Shown piece after piece: positions 47,346 to 57,257 of a stretch of 64,000 nt of DNA. The stretch is from Endozoicomonas gorgoniicola (GTDB lineage Bacteria; Pseudomonadota; Gammaproteobacteria; Pseudomonadales; Endozoicomonadaceae). Both the position numbers and the translations under genes were made by a program. The stretch lies in the NCBI RefSeq assembly GCF_025562715.2, contig NZ_JAPFCC010000001.1:1816501-1880500 (forward strand). Direction: 5' to 3'. Each line of letters begins with the position of its first letter. Within the stretch, counting starts at the first letter, position 1. Under the pieces are notes generated by a model that did no database searches, had not been told where the DNA came from, and was given only the letters and a program-made list of their open reading frames with translations.

Positions 47346-48250
47346 CTTTTTGTTCGTCCACACTACCGCCTAAGACAGAAATAATGGTCGGATATTATTC
47401 AGACATCGGTCTCACAGTGGCAGTTAAATTTTAAAACCTGACTATCCTATCATATTTTGTTTACAGTAAGCTGAGCTTTACCAAAACAAGTTCACTATAC
47501 TTGCCACACTTCAGTGTTTTGTCGGGAAGAAACCAGCGAAATGGGTGCGCTGCATACGTGGCTCGACAAAACCCACCCATGATATTGCCGTGAGGCAACT
47601 GGGACTCCCTGCGAGCGACTCATTTGATACCCTGTTACCGATTGACAGGGCAAACCGTCACCGAAAGCGATCTGCTTTTGGTATTTCAACACCTGGCACT
47701 GTTCAGACATTCTTTCATTGACTGCTTTTGGCAGGTTTCCCTGATCATTTGATTTTCATTGCTCAGTGTACCGAGCCGGATGATCTGACTACTGTTGTCG
47801 GAAGCAGGCTTTTTATCCAAATGACAGAAACCGGACTCACTGTTCAATTCTGCCGTAGGCGCATTCAAACGCCTTGAGAAGCCTACGAGCTGATGAAGCG
47901 GATGGTTTGAATTCTGGAGTAGCCTGTAGTGACCGTTGGGTACTGTTTGATAAGTACTTTTTCTGCCGAGCAAGAAGCTGGTATCGAAAGTTCTTCAAAG
48001 TGCCTTTAACTCATTAATAGTACTCATCTTTTGACTCCCACTCGGGTTTGAGTAATGGTGCTTGCACAAGTGGTTCACGCACGTACTCAAGGGTCTTAAT
48101 GAGCCCCGTATTCATGATTATTTTCATCCTGTAATAATGAACGATAGAACCAAAATCATGAGGCTCATTCATATTGGAGAAGACTAAATCTTGCGAATGT
48201 TCAATTTATCACCAATCCTATATCGCAGATAAAAAATTGAGCAGTCTCTC
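47346..48250. other. Region without a supported gene
   Basis: About 900 bp. Short open frames on the reverse strand (47495-47973) lack starts with ribosome sites and recognisable motifs. No terminal repeats, tRNA or attC seen. Confidence 0.5.
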
Positions 48251-48646
48251 ATGCGAAGCATTATCAATATCAAAGATGCCCTGCATCAGGCCAAGCCGGA
48301 TGATCATGTAGGCATTGCCATAGCCCCGCTATCAACCGGCAATGATTTTTGCCTGTTCAGTGCTGAAATCAAGAGCAGTCATAAAGTTGGGTGCCACTAT
48401 CATGCTGAGGGTGAAGAGATATACTCCATCCTGTCCGGCAAAGGCATCATTTACACGGCCAATGTTGAAGATGACGGTTATGTGGGAGAAACCAAAGCAC
48501 ATACAGTATCTAGCGGAGATAGCTTTACTATCGAACCAGGTACCGCCCATCAGTTGCAGGCAACTTCAGATTTAGTACTGATGTTTGTATGCCCGCCATC
48601 ACACATAGACTCAGATCGGATTATACTTCCGTCACTGATTTCGTAA
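48251..48646 (+). CDS. Cupin-domain protein
   Basis: A 131-aa single cupin. Motif 1 is HKVGCHYHAEGEEIYSILSG (residues 55-74: H-x-H and Glu as metal ligands) and motif 2 is IEPGTAHQLQA (His). Such proteins bind a divalent metal and act as isomerases, dioxygenases or sugar-binding enzymes; the substrate cannot be told. It lies between the integron and the replication gene, on its own strand. Start at ATG 48251 is provisional. Confidence 0.85.
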   Translation: MRSIINIKDALHQAKPDDHVGIAIAPLSTGNDFCLFSAEIKSSHKVGCHYHAEGEEIYSILSGKGIIYTANVEDDGYVGETKAHTVSSGDSFTIEPGTAHQLQATSDLVLMFVCPPSHIDSDRIILPSLIS

Positions 48647-48670
48647 TCATCAGAACGTAGTCTGAGCTGT

Positions 48671-49502
48671 CTAAGGGCTCTCCTGAATTTCTGGAGGGCT
48701 GTTCTGCAAGGGGGATATTGTTAATTCTGGAGCCTGTGCTGATTGAACCCTATTGACCTTGTTCACAGTGGAAAGGCAATTGATATAATGATTATGAGCT
48801 GTCACACCTTGGCTTGTTTTTATACTATCCCCTATCATGTGTGACAGACCAATTTGCTTATGAGCTGCCCGGGAGCTGGCATATCTCCGCATTAACATCA
48901 ACGATTCCTGATTGATGCTGTAACGCCTGACCCTTATTTCTTTGCCTGTATCAGGGTTAAACTCTCCGGTGCGTATCTGCTGTTTATCAATAATCAGCCC
49001 CGCCATTCTCAGCAACTGGTTAACAAAATTACAGGCCGATTTGGGTCGCTGAAACTCTGCGCCTTTCACTGTATTTTTTATCACGCTGTCCGGGATCAGT
49101 TTCAGCTGGTTCAGCATAAAAGGTGCTTTCTGATGGTACGCTTCTACCCTGTCCACCATCTGCTTTGCTTCATTTTCTCCCCAGGAATTCTGATAGTCCC
49201 CGTTGGGGAATAGAGGTTGTAGCAGCTCTTGGTAAACCTCCACTGCAACAGATTCAAACCGCCTGTGGCATATCGGTGTATTTTCATTGTCTGGTTGAGG
49301 CTGGTAATGACTGCCATCGGGTAATGGAAGCTGCATAAACCGCCGCAGTCGTATGAGCCCTACCCGCTTCCAGAACTCAATGTCTTCATCCTTTAATTCA
49401 CGAGCATGGATGCCCAGCTCTTCACAAATGCGGTATCGCTCACAGCTCAGTATTTCCTGCATTCTTGGTTCTACTTTATGGCTGAGCTGTAAGCGGTTGG
49501 GG
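48671..49502 (-). pseudogene. C-terminal part of the split replication protein
   Basis: About 277 codons, starting with sequence after the IS66 end (PNRLQLSHKVEPRMQEILSC). The apparent ATG (MEFP) lies in the IS66 terminal repeat. Same strand and order as the 51896-54219 part, so the two are probably one gene of about 1050 codons broken by IS66. Contains no recognised motif. Confidence 0.65.
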
Positions 49503-49516
49503 AACTCCATCTACCC

Positions 49517-51070
49517 CTATTTCCACCAATCCGCTATTTTTAAATCATCCTGTGTGAGCTTCATAGGCAACAGGTGTTCGACACTGCTGCCTTTGGATAG
49601 CTGAGGTAATTTAGACAGTACGTAGCGGAACCATGCATAAGGCTCCAGACCGTTGGCTTTGGCCGTTTCGATCAGGCTGTACAACACTGCGCTGGCTTTG
49701 GCTCCATCTACGCATTGGGCGAAGAGCCAGTTTTTGCGACCGATCACAAAGGGTTTTATCGCTCGCTCTGCGGCATTGTTGTCGATATCCAGTAGCCCGC
49801 TATCGAGGTAGCGCATCAGATAAGGCCACTGATTTTGCGCATAAGTAATGGCTTTGCCCAGCTTGTTTTTCGGGGCTATTTTCGGTTGCTGCCTGTCCAG
49901 CCATTTTTTCAGCTTATCCATAACCGGTCGGCTTTCCGATTGCCGGATCTGGAAGCGTTCTTCAACAGATTTGTCTTTGATCCTTCGCTCTATGGCGTAG
50001 AGCGTCTGGATCATGTTCAGCACCTGGGCCGGTTTGCTGATTTTAGTTTGCGGCCCACCCTTCTTTTTGGGGATGGCGTCCAGAGCTTCCTTGAATTTTC
50101 TGCGGGCGTGCGCCAGGCAGCCAACCAGTTTAATCTCCGGCTGCTTGCTGCTCAGGGTTTTATAGGCAGGTAAGCCGTCACACTGTAAATAGCCGCTAAA
50201 ACCTGACAAAAACGCTTGTGGCCGTCCGTGATCCCGACCTGACTGGTAGTTGTACAACACAACGGGAGAGCCCAGCTGTCCTGTCGTACGATACAGCCAC
50301 ATGTAGGACTTGTTTTGCGGTGTACGATCAGGTTCGTTCAATACCTGTAGTGGTGTTTCATCCGCCTGGATGCATGGCTGCTTAACCAGCATCTTCTGTA
50401 AAGTGTCGTACAGTGGCTGAAGTAAAACCGACACCCTGATCATCCATTCAGCCATGGACGCACGACGGATTTCTACGCCCATGCGCTTGAGGATAAACTC
50501 CTGACGGTACAGTGGCAGGGCGTCACAGTATTTACTGGTGATAATCCAGGCCAGCAGGCCGGGGGTGGCAATACTCTTGGGGATAGGCAGTTTCGGCATC
50601 GGCGCGGTCTTGACGCCAGACTCGCACTCACAGCGATACTTTAACCGCTGAAATTCAATGACTTTAACCTGGGCCGGAACAATATCCAGCTTGCAGCTGC
50701 TTTCGTGACCAAACGCCTGAAGCTCTTTGCCACAGCAGTCGCATTGTTTTTCTTCTTCGGAGACATCCAGCGTTACAACATCACGGGGCAGGTCTTCAGA
50801 TAATGTTTTTCTGACAGGCTTTTTCCGCTGGTGAGCCTCAATGGTTTGGGTTTCAGGCTCTTGCTCTTCTTCAGTGGCTTCTTCAGCCAGTTCTTCCGCT
50901 TCATTAAAGAGCAGTCCCTGATCTTCAAAACGTTCGCTGGAGGAACCAAATTTCTTATGCTGATATAACCGGAACTGTTCTTCATACCACGCCAGTTTCG
51001 TCTTCAGCTGGATAATTTCCAACTGAAGCGATTCAAAGGTCGGGCTGTCTGGCGTAGTGATCGTATTCAT
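49517..51070 (-). CDS. tnpC: IS66 transposase TnpC
   Basis: 517 aa. Coiled-coil N-terminus with the DUF4372-like KKFGSSSERF block, zinc-binding CDCCGKEL, and DDE core: Asp in IQADETPLQVL, Asp in YLQCDGLPAYK, Glu in NNAAERAIKPFVIGRKNWLF. The C-terminus has the IS66_C motif ANGLEPYAWFRYVL. Intact. Confidence 0.94.
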   Translation of the reverse strand: MNTITTPDSPTFESLQLEIIQLKTKLAWYEEQFRLYQHKKFGSSSERFEDQGLLFNEAEELAEEATEEEQEPETQTIEAHQRKKPVRKTLSEDLPRDVVTLDVSEEEKQCDCCGKELQAFGHESSCKLDIVPAQVKVIEFQRLKYRCECESGVKTAPMPKLPIPKSIATPGLLAWIITSKYCDALPLYRQEFILKRMGVEIRRASMAEWMIRVSVLLQPLYDTLQKMLVKQPCIQADETPLQVLNEPDRTPQNKSYMWLYRTTGQLGSPVVLYNYQSGRDHGRPQAFLSGFSGYLQCDGLPAYKTLSSKQPEIKLVGCLAHARRKFKEALDAIPKKKGGPQTKISKPAQVLNMIQTLYAIERRIKDKSVEERFQIRQSESRPVMDKLKKWLDRQQPKIAPKNKLGKAITYAQNQWPYLMRYLDSGLLDIDNNAAERAIKPFVIGRKNWLFAQCVDGAKASAVLYSLIETAKANGLEPYAWFRYVLSKLPQLSKGSSVEHLLPMKLTQDDLKIADWWK

Positions 51071-51126
51071 GTCGTTTATTATCCGACAGGCGCCCTGTAG
51101 TTTGCATTGAAGCAGGTCATGGAAAT

Positions 51127-51486
51127 TCAGGCGGCAGGCTGGTAGTGCAGAGGTTGATGGGCTTTTTTCTGCTCTACCGGCAACCCGTCCAAGAGCCAGT
51201 TCAGTTCTCGGCGTGTTAATGCGATGGCCTGATCCGGAGCGTCCTGACGAGGCCAGTTAAAACAGCCCTTTTCCAGGCGGCGATAGTAGAGCCAGAAGCC
51301 GTTGGTTTGCCAGTGCAGAATCTTGAGCTTATTGCGCCCCCGGTTGCAGAAGACAAACAGGCTTTCGGAAAATGGATCCAGTTCCAGCACTTCACTGACG
51401 ATGAGGGACAGGCCGTCAATGGACTTGCGCATATCCGTCACGCCGGGTACCAGGTAAACGCTGAGAGATGAGGATGCACCAATCAT
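51127..51486 (-). CDS. tnpB: IS66 accessory protein TnpB
   Basis: 119 aa with the IS66 Orf2 signature: VYLVPGVTDMRKSIDGLS, LFVFCNRGRNKLKILHWQTN, GFWLYYRRLEKGCFNWP. Required for IS66 transposition. The start overlaps the tnpA stop (ATGA). Confidence 0.93.
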   Translation of the reverse strand: MIGASSSLSVYLVPGVTDMRKSIDGLSLIVSEVLELDPFSESLFVFCNRGRNKLKILHWQTNGFWLYYRRLEKGCFNWPRQDAPDQAIALTRRELNWLLDGLPVEQKKAHQPLHYQPAA

Positions 51487-51830
51487 GCGACCTCCAGAAG
51501 GTTGAGAACCTGCTTTAAAGCACCCGGGTCAAACCCGGCGGCCAGCTCAACCCGGAAGCCCCCGGGGCTGATAAGGGAGATACCTGTTTCGGTTGTTTCT
51601 GCGGGTGTCTGTTTTTTGCTGACTGGTTCTTCTGCAATAGAAACAGGAATCAGGGGTTGTGAATCCTGAACTGGCTCAATGACAGCCTGGTTGAAGTGAC
51701 GTCGCTTGTGATAGCCGAACGTTTTGACCGAAAGCTGATGCTTCCGGGCGTATTCCGTCTGGGACAGGCCGCTTTTATTCCAGGCGTGGATGTGGTTTTT
51801 CCAGAAATCGTTGGTGCGATAGGTTGTCAT
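51483..51830 (-). CDS. tnpA: IS66 accessory protein TnpA
   Basis: 115 aa. N-terminal helix-turn-helix (WNKSGLSQTEYARKHQLSVKTFGYHK), typical of IS66 OrfA. Translationally coupled to tnpB by a 4-bp overlap. Confidence 0.9.
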   Translation of the reverse strand: MTTYRTNDFWKNHIHAWNKSGLSQTEYARKHQLSVKTFGYHKRRHFNQAVIEPVQDSQPLIPVSIAEEPVSKKQTPAETTETGISLISPGGFRVELAAGFDPGALKQVLNLLEVA

Positions 51831-51895
51831 GACTGCTTCCTACAGTTTGGAAGCATTAGTGTTCAGGATTTTAAAGCAGTCTGGTAGATGGAGTT

Positions 51896-54219
51896 AGCCT
51901 GACGCTTACGCTGAGCTGATCATACTGCTCCGCTGAAATAACAGCTGACTGCCGAACAGCCGCCACCTCCTCCCTTTCTAACTCCGTTTCTGCCTCCTTC
52001 CAACGTGCCTCAAAACCTTCAGGCTGAACTTCTGACTGGTGATACTCCATAATAAATCCTCTTTCCTGCATCAGATAAAAAAGACCATTGCCGCCCAGTG
52101 CTTTAAGTCTCACCTGTCGGCTTCGTTCACCTTCACAAAATCCGTCGTATTCCCCAACAGAAACACCATCGGTATTACGGACATAACGTTCGGCATACTG
52201 AAGCGCCCGAAGTCTGGCCAACCAGTCCTCATTACCTTTTTTGGCGGGAATCATATCGGCGACAACGGTAAACTGCCGGGCTGACCGGAAGCGCCTGAGC
52301 ATTTGCACAAATTCTGTTGGCAGGACGATGTTATGGGAGAAACCAAACACCTGATCGAAAGGTGCCTGAATAGAAACGCCTGACTGAATAGCGGGTGAGT
52401 AAATGATGACCTGATATCGCTGGGCTTCCTGATCACAGTTTTGCAGAAAGGCTTTCTGGTCAGGTTCGTTACGGTTTTGTCCGTCGAACCGCAGCAGTGA
52501 AATATCAGGAAACTGTTTGCGAATAATTTTTTCCAACTTGCCTGCATAGACCCGGTTGTCAGTGGCAATGGCGATTTTTCTGCCTTGGGCAATCGATGGT
52601 AAAACCTGCTGATTGATCACGGACTTTGCACCGTTTTTTCCAGTCGCGAACTCACACACAAAACCAGAGTTCTGGCTGAATGGCATCTCATAAAACTGGA
52701 TGTCCTTTTCAGGAAACCATTCTTGCAGTAGTCGCACATGGTAAGACGACAAATCGGCATCACAGATAACGACTGTTGGCGTTTGCTCAATTAAATCCAG
52801 GTAACGGGAAAGCACGGACGGGTCTTTGATATGCGGACAGGTGCCCAGTACCGAGATGTGCTGCGAGAACTCATCCAGCAGCAATATATCTGGCTGGCCC
52901 GATTGCAAATAGCAGCTGACATTCGGCGCACACAAACTGTTGATACAGGTCACAAGCCGGTTAACCGCTGGCATAAAAGACTCAGGTATATTGAGATAGC
53001 TTTCCAGACAGAGTCGTTTAGAGAGTTCATGGGCAAGGGACACCAGATGAGTAACCGCCAGTACCCTGTCGCCTTTTTGTTCAGCAGCCATTGATAGTGC
53101 AGACATCAGCCTGGTTTTCCCTGCTGCATAAGGGGCTTTGATCAGCGTAATCCGGCCTTTTTCCAGAGGTACTGTTTTAGGGTTGATGGCCGAAACTTTA
53201 TGGTAATGCTCTGCCAAAGATTGCTTTTTGCAGATACTCAAGCCGCATTCACTCTGAACCACCTGTTGTTGGCGAAAGCAGTAGCCTGCCAGCATTCTTT
53301 TCAATTGATTCAAAGTGTCAGGATGAAGCAGATAGGGATTAGCGGCCTGAATTGTCTGAATAAACTCATGCTCATCACACTGAGCCGGAACTTTATGATG
53401 AAACCGCTGGACAATGGCTTTTGCCAGAGTAGCGGCACAACGCTCATTGTCTGCCTTTGCCAGTAACTTCAGGCTGCTGTGATAATCTCCGCAACCATTC
53501 GCTATCGCCATTTCAACCGTTGGAATCGGGATGGATTTTAAATCGACAGCCTCTATCGGGCTGCGCACTTCCCGCAGTTGTTGCTTTATGCCCTGCAACT
53601 CTACATCGTCACGAACATCACTCCAGTCCTCGCCGTATCGCTGCGGAACCACCCAAAGACACCCGGTTCGATGGCAAGCCATAATCCCTGCCAGATCATG
53701 ATCCAGGGCAACAATGATCTTCCCTTCCAGATGCGGCCATTCCTGTGTCAGCTGCGCAACGATGGACTTAGCGTTATTTTCTCCGACAATGCAGACCACA
53801 GGCTCTCCAGTGGCCTGATACACATTTACCGCATCAGCCATACCACCTACGACTCGCAAGTTACCCAGGTATCCGGGTAGTTCTGAAAGAGAGATTCCAA
53901 CCAGCGAAAAACTTCTGGAAACTGTCGTACCTTTGGTAACTTTCTTATTATCTTTTGGTGCAAAACGATCCGGGCAACGCTTGTGCAGTAACCCTCTGGG
54001 ATAAATTCGTTCGTGACCTGTTATCTGTCCTTTGACGTTTATCAGTGGGTATTCAAGGCAATCGCCATACCACCAGTCCGGTACAACTCTCAGCCCAACC
54101 AGCGAGCTCAATAGCACGAAGTCCAGCTTTTTTTCTTGCAGATAACCAGTCGGATCAACACCGTCTGCAGACAACCTGTTCATGAAAAGAATAAACCTTG
54201 CCAGACATGCCATTCTCAA
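51896..54219 (-). pseudogene. Plasmid-type replication protein (TOPRIM plus helicase, CyRepA1-like), split by IS66
   Basis: 774 codons before the IS66 end. The N-terminal part holds a TOPRIM-like fold with the D-x-D motif IIVALDHDLAGIMACHRTG (about residue 170), but the usual catalytic Glu position reads VVGGMADAV, with Gly in place of Glu. An SF2-type helicase follows: Walker A IKAPYAAGKT (about 370) and the DEFSQ box in DILLLDEFSQ (about 445), with motif VI-like VQMLRRFRSARQF. This TOPRIM/helicase layout matches the origin-binding 'CyRepA1 family' plasmid replication proteins. The C-terminal part is at 48671-49502. Probably inactivated. Confidence 0.75.
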
Positions 54220-54268
54220 CTAAATAAAGGGAAGGCAATGTATGGCTCTCCCAAGACACAGCAAACAT

Positions 54269-55598
54269 GGCTCTTCCTCAATTTGAGTGGGTGATTTATT
54301 ATATTCTGAAGCACTCAATGCAAGGATGCACCGATGCGTGATAAGCAACTCTATTCTCAAATACTGGGTATTGAGTCTCCTTGGTTCGTTTCTGAAGTTG
54401 AATTGTCATTACAGGATCAACAGGTTCGGGTATTCATTGAACACAATGGTAAAAAGGCCTGCAAATGCAGTGTTTGCGATAAGCCCTGCTCTGGCTACGA
54501 CCACATCACTCAGAAGTGGCGTCATCTGGATACCTGTCAGTTTCAGACTATTCTAGTTGCCAGGGTTCCACGGACCCAGTGCCCTGAGCATAAGGTGTTA
54601 GCCATCAATGTGCCCTGGGCTGAATCTGACTCTCGATATACAGCTCTGTTTGAAGCCCTTGTTATTGACTGGCTAAAGGAGGCAACTACGAAGGCAGTTG
54701 CACGACAAATGAAGCTTGGTTGGAATGCCATAGACGGTATTCAGCAGCGTGCAGTGAAGAGAGGACTGGCTCGTCGTGATGCTAAGCCACCAAAACGAAT
54801 CGCTGTTGATGAAACCTCATTTCAAAAGCATCATGAATACGTCACAGTGGTCACTGACCACGACCAAGGCGTTGTTATTCACGTTTCTGATGACCGTAAA
54901 AGTGACAGTCTCAACGAGTACTTTGACACACTGCCCTATGACCATAAAGAGGGGATCGAATGCGTGACGATGGACATGTCCAAGGCTTACATCAAGTCAG
55001 TCAGTGAGAATGTTCCAGACGCAGATCAGAAGATTGCATTTGATAAGTTTCACGTTGCTCAGTCTCTGGGTAAAGCTGTCAACAAGGTTCGGATAGAAGA
55101 GAACAAAGCCCTTGTAAACCAAGGTGTAGAGCTGCTTAAGGGGACTCGCTACGACTGGCTGACTAACCCTGAAAACATGTCTGAAGAGCAGTGGGATAAC
55201 TTCGAACCACTGAGAAACTCGACACTTAAAACAGCTCGCGCCTGGGCCATCCGGCAAATGGCAATGAGCTTATGGAATTACAAGTCCAGAGCTTGGGCAA
55301 TCAAGGCCTGGAAGAGGTGGCTATGCTGGGCGCAGAGATGTCGGCTTGAGCCCATAAAAGAAGTTGCCAGAACGGTCAAAGAGCACTTGTGGGGTATCAT
55401 CAACGCTATTGTCCTTGAGGCTAATAACGGTCGAGCAGAGGGAGTGAACAGCAAGATTCAGAGTTTGAAGAATCGGGCTTGTGGCTTTCGAAACCGTGAA
55501 AGATATAAGACAGCGATCTACTTTCATCTTGGAGGCTTGGACTTGTACCCCACTGGCGTACATCGTTGAAAACTACCCACTTAAAACAGGGAAGAACC
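54269..55598 (+). mobile_element. ISL3-family element
   Basis: 1330 bp. Ends GGCTCTTCCTCAATTTGAGT and, inverted, GGTTCTTCCCTGTTTTAAGT; 8-bp duplication GCAAACAT on both sides (54261-54268, 55599-55606). Intact. Confidence 0.94.
54334..55569 (+). CDS. ISL3-family transposase
   Basis: 411 aa. Zinc-finger region CKCSVCDKPCSGYD (about residues 46-59), helix-turn-helix (EATTKAVARQMKLGWNAIDG), DDE core: Asp in RIAVDETSFQK, Asp in VTMDMSKAYIK, Glu in NNGRAEGVNSKIQ. The family DUF/DDE_Tnp_ISL3 C-terminus is RACGFRNRERYKTAIYFH. Full length. Confidence 0.94.
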   Translation: MRDKQLYSQILGIESPWFVSEVELSLQDQQVRVFIEHNGKKACKCSVCDKPCSGYDHITQKWRHLDTCQFQTILVARVPRTQCPEHKVLAINVPWAESDSRYTALFEALVIDWLKEATTKAVARQMKLGWNAIDGIQQRAVKRGLARRDAKPPKRIAVDETSFQKHHEYVTVVTDHDQGVVIHVSDDRKSDSLNEYFDTLPYDHKEGIECVTMDMSKAYIKSVSENVPDADQKIAFDKFHVAQSLGKAVNKVRIEENKALVNQGVELLKGTRYDWLTNPENMSEEQWDNFEPLRNSTLKTARAWAIRQMAMSLWNYKSRAWAIKAWKRWLCWAQRCRLEPIKEVARTVKEHLWGIINAIVLEANNGRAEGVNSKIQSLKNRACGFRNRERYKTAIYFHLGGLDLYPTGVHR

Positions 55599-55615
55599 GC
55601 AAACATTGCTACAGA

Positions 55616-55644
55616 AAGCTCGGTGCCAAAACCGGGCTTTTTTT
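55616..55644 (+). terminator. Rho-independent terminator
   Basis: AAGCTCGGT-GCCAAA-ACCGGGCTT followed by TTTTT. A strong stem with one G-U pair, just outside the ISL3 element; it probably belonged to a gene upstream of the insertion. Confidence 0.75.
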
Positions 55645-56156
55645 ATGGCGTGCAGAAAACGATGTAATCCGCTGTGTCAGAGTTGAAATATCTGCTGCTG
55701 ATTGATTTTCAAATCAAATAATCAGCAACAGGGCGCACAGCGGCGGCTACATAAAATGCAGAACCGTTTTCTCAGGGTTGAAACAGGGAAAGTTTCCCGA
55801 TCGGGCAGTCATTAAACGGGAGTAAGAAAAAATGCCCCTCATATCAACAAGGGGCTCACAAATATCCCGGGCATGCAATACCCGCAAGAGATACGAGAAC
55901 ATAAATACTCCCAAAAAGTATTTACGTCCAAGTCGCAGAACTGACTATACTAACCATCGGTTTCATAGTCAGCCTGTGACTTTGACATAGTGGCAGGGGC
56001 TGGTTGAGAAGCCGGTTCACCCCCTGTGGTGAGCGCTGACAGAGTGTTCTTTAGGCAGGGCACTCTGTCTCTTACTGCTTTCAGATACTGCTCTTAGATA
56101 AAAGAATATCGAAGTAACAGACTGGCTTCACAATAAATTAAATATCATCACTTTGT
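55645..56156. other. Non-coding region with several inverted repeats
   Basis: No supported ORF. Dyads: CTGACTAT/ATAGTCAG (55941-55948, 55975-55982), AAATACT/AGTATTT near 55903-55922, and CAGGGGCTGG/CCCCCTG near 55992-56026. It could be an origin, a small RNA or regulatory DNA; nothing decides between them. Confidence 0.45.
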
Positions 56157-56519
56157 TTAAACTTCCCTCAACTCTTCAATCTCCTCATAATTATGTAAAA
56201 TTTCATCTCCAGAAGGAATATCACGTAAAGCCAACAAGTCTGTATTAACTAATGTTACGTTGGGTTTGTCTGAATGGTTGCAGAACTTAATATCACCAGC
56301 TTCTAACCGCCACTTTTTTAATTTTCTGTCAAAATAACCAAAATGTTGCATTGTCACCTGTTGCTCTTCAGTTAACTGATGAAACTCCGCCGTAGAGAGA
56401 ATAAGATCATCTGACAATATACCTCGATGAACTATGTCATTCTTTTTTACGTTCTGGTTGGCAAAAATTCCAATTCCATTTATGCCACTTGGCTTCAAAA
56501 AGTACTTAATCATAAACAT
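56157..56519 (-). CDS. SET-domain protein
   Basis: A 120-aa minimal SET domain: GINGIGIFANQNVKKNDIV (SET-N), FCNHSDKPN (the N-H-S-x-x-P-N SAM/lysine-channel motif, residues 79-87) and SGDEILHNY (C-terminal catalytic Tyr). SET proteins are protein-lysine methyltransferases. Bacterial stand-alone copies have few known targets, and in host-associated bacteria some modify host proteins. It follows the LuxR-type gene by 18 bp on the same strand, so the two form an operon. No secretion signal is visible. Confidence 0.85.
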   Translation of the reverse strand: MFMIKYFLKPSGINGIGIFANQNVKKNDIVHRGILSDDLILSTAEFHQLTEEQQVTMQHFGYFDRKLKKWRLEAGDIKFCNHSDKPNVTLVNTDLLALRDIPSGDEILHNYEEIEELREV

Positions 56520-56537
56520 AACTTTTTACTCTGGTTT

Positions 56538-57257
56538 TTAATCAATAACTAACGATATATGACAGTCGCCCATTAATTTTTCAGGAAGAATTTTATGGAA
56601 ATCTAACCATATGGCTTTTTCGATTAATTGTGGCGTCGTCTGACATCCCAGTTTTTTTCGCATTCGGTCAATGTGACAATTGACTGTACTTAAGCTCAGG
56701 TTCAAGTACCTGGCAATACGCTTGGGTTCTACCTGACCAAATAAGAAAAATAAGATCTCGGATTCACGCTGTGTTAAGTTGTTGGTAGTGGTTATTTGCA
56801 TTGAAACCTGATTTTCTCCCGTATAATAGCGTTGCATGGCCAGTAAATAGCGCATCGATTCTTTCCAAAATTCTATGACAGACTTTCCATGATCAGTTAA
56901 CCCAATGACTTGATTATTATTAATCAAAGGGGTCCGCTCAAAAATGTAACAAAACCACTCTCCATCATTGTCCACATGGACATCCAATACTTTAACTGGT
57001 ACGCGGGTATTCATACACATGACATCCTGGCGATAGAATTCCAGAGCGCACTCTTCAAATGGTCGTGACGGGATTTCCGAATAGTGCTTACCCTCGAGCT
57101 GAAATGAATCTGACAGACAATTCAATCGTTTCAATGCTGCATTTGCAAAACAGTAATTTCCGTAACAATCGACTACTTCCCATGGTTCGCTAGCACGTTC
57201 CATGAAAAGTCTAAAAGCCTCACCAACATAAGCAAGTGTCTCTCTCATTTCAGTCAC
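56538..57257 (-). CDS. LuxR-type transcription regulator with PAS-like sensor domain
   Basis: 239 aa. The N-terminal half is PAS-like (EPWEVVDCYGNYCFANAALK to DVHVDNDGEWFCYIFERTPL). The C-terminal LuxR helix-turn-helix is LTQRESEILFFLFGQVEPKRIARYLNLSLSTVNCHIDRMRKKLG (about residues 160-203). No N-acyl-homoserine-lactone domain is evident. It probably senses a small signal and regulates neighbouring genes. Operon with the SET gene downstream. Confidence 0.87.
   Translation of the reverse strand: MTEMRETLAYVGEAFRLFMERASEPWEVVDCYGNYCFANAALKRLNCLSDSFQLEGKHYSEIPSRPFEECALEFYRQDVMCMNTRVPVKVLDVHVDNDGEWFCYIFERTPLINNNQVIGLTDHGKSVIEFWKESMRYLLAMQRYYTGENQVSMQITTTNNLTQRESEILFFLFGQVEPKRIARYLNLSLSTVNCHIDRMRKKLGCQTTPQLIEKAIWLDFHKILPEKLMGDCHISLVID

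Larger units (their letters stand above)
49503..51895 (-). mobile_element. IS66-family element
   Basis: About 2.39 kb; inverted ends AACTCCATCTACC / GGTAGATGGAGTT. Full tnpA-tnpB-tnpC set on the reverse strand. No 8-bp duplication was recognised (GGTTGGGG against AGCCTGAC), suggesting a deletion beside the insertion or mis-set ends. Confidence 0.82.

Noticed and set aside
54334..55569. Cargo gene of the conjugative element
   Set aside because: It is an ISL3 transposase with clear IRs and an 8-bp duplication.
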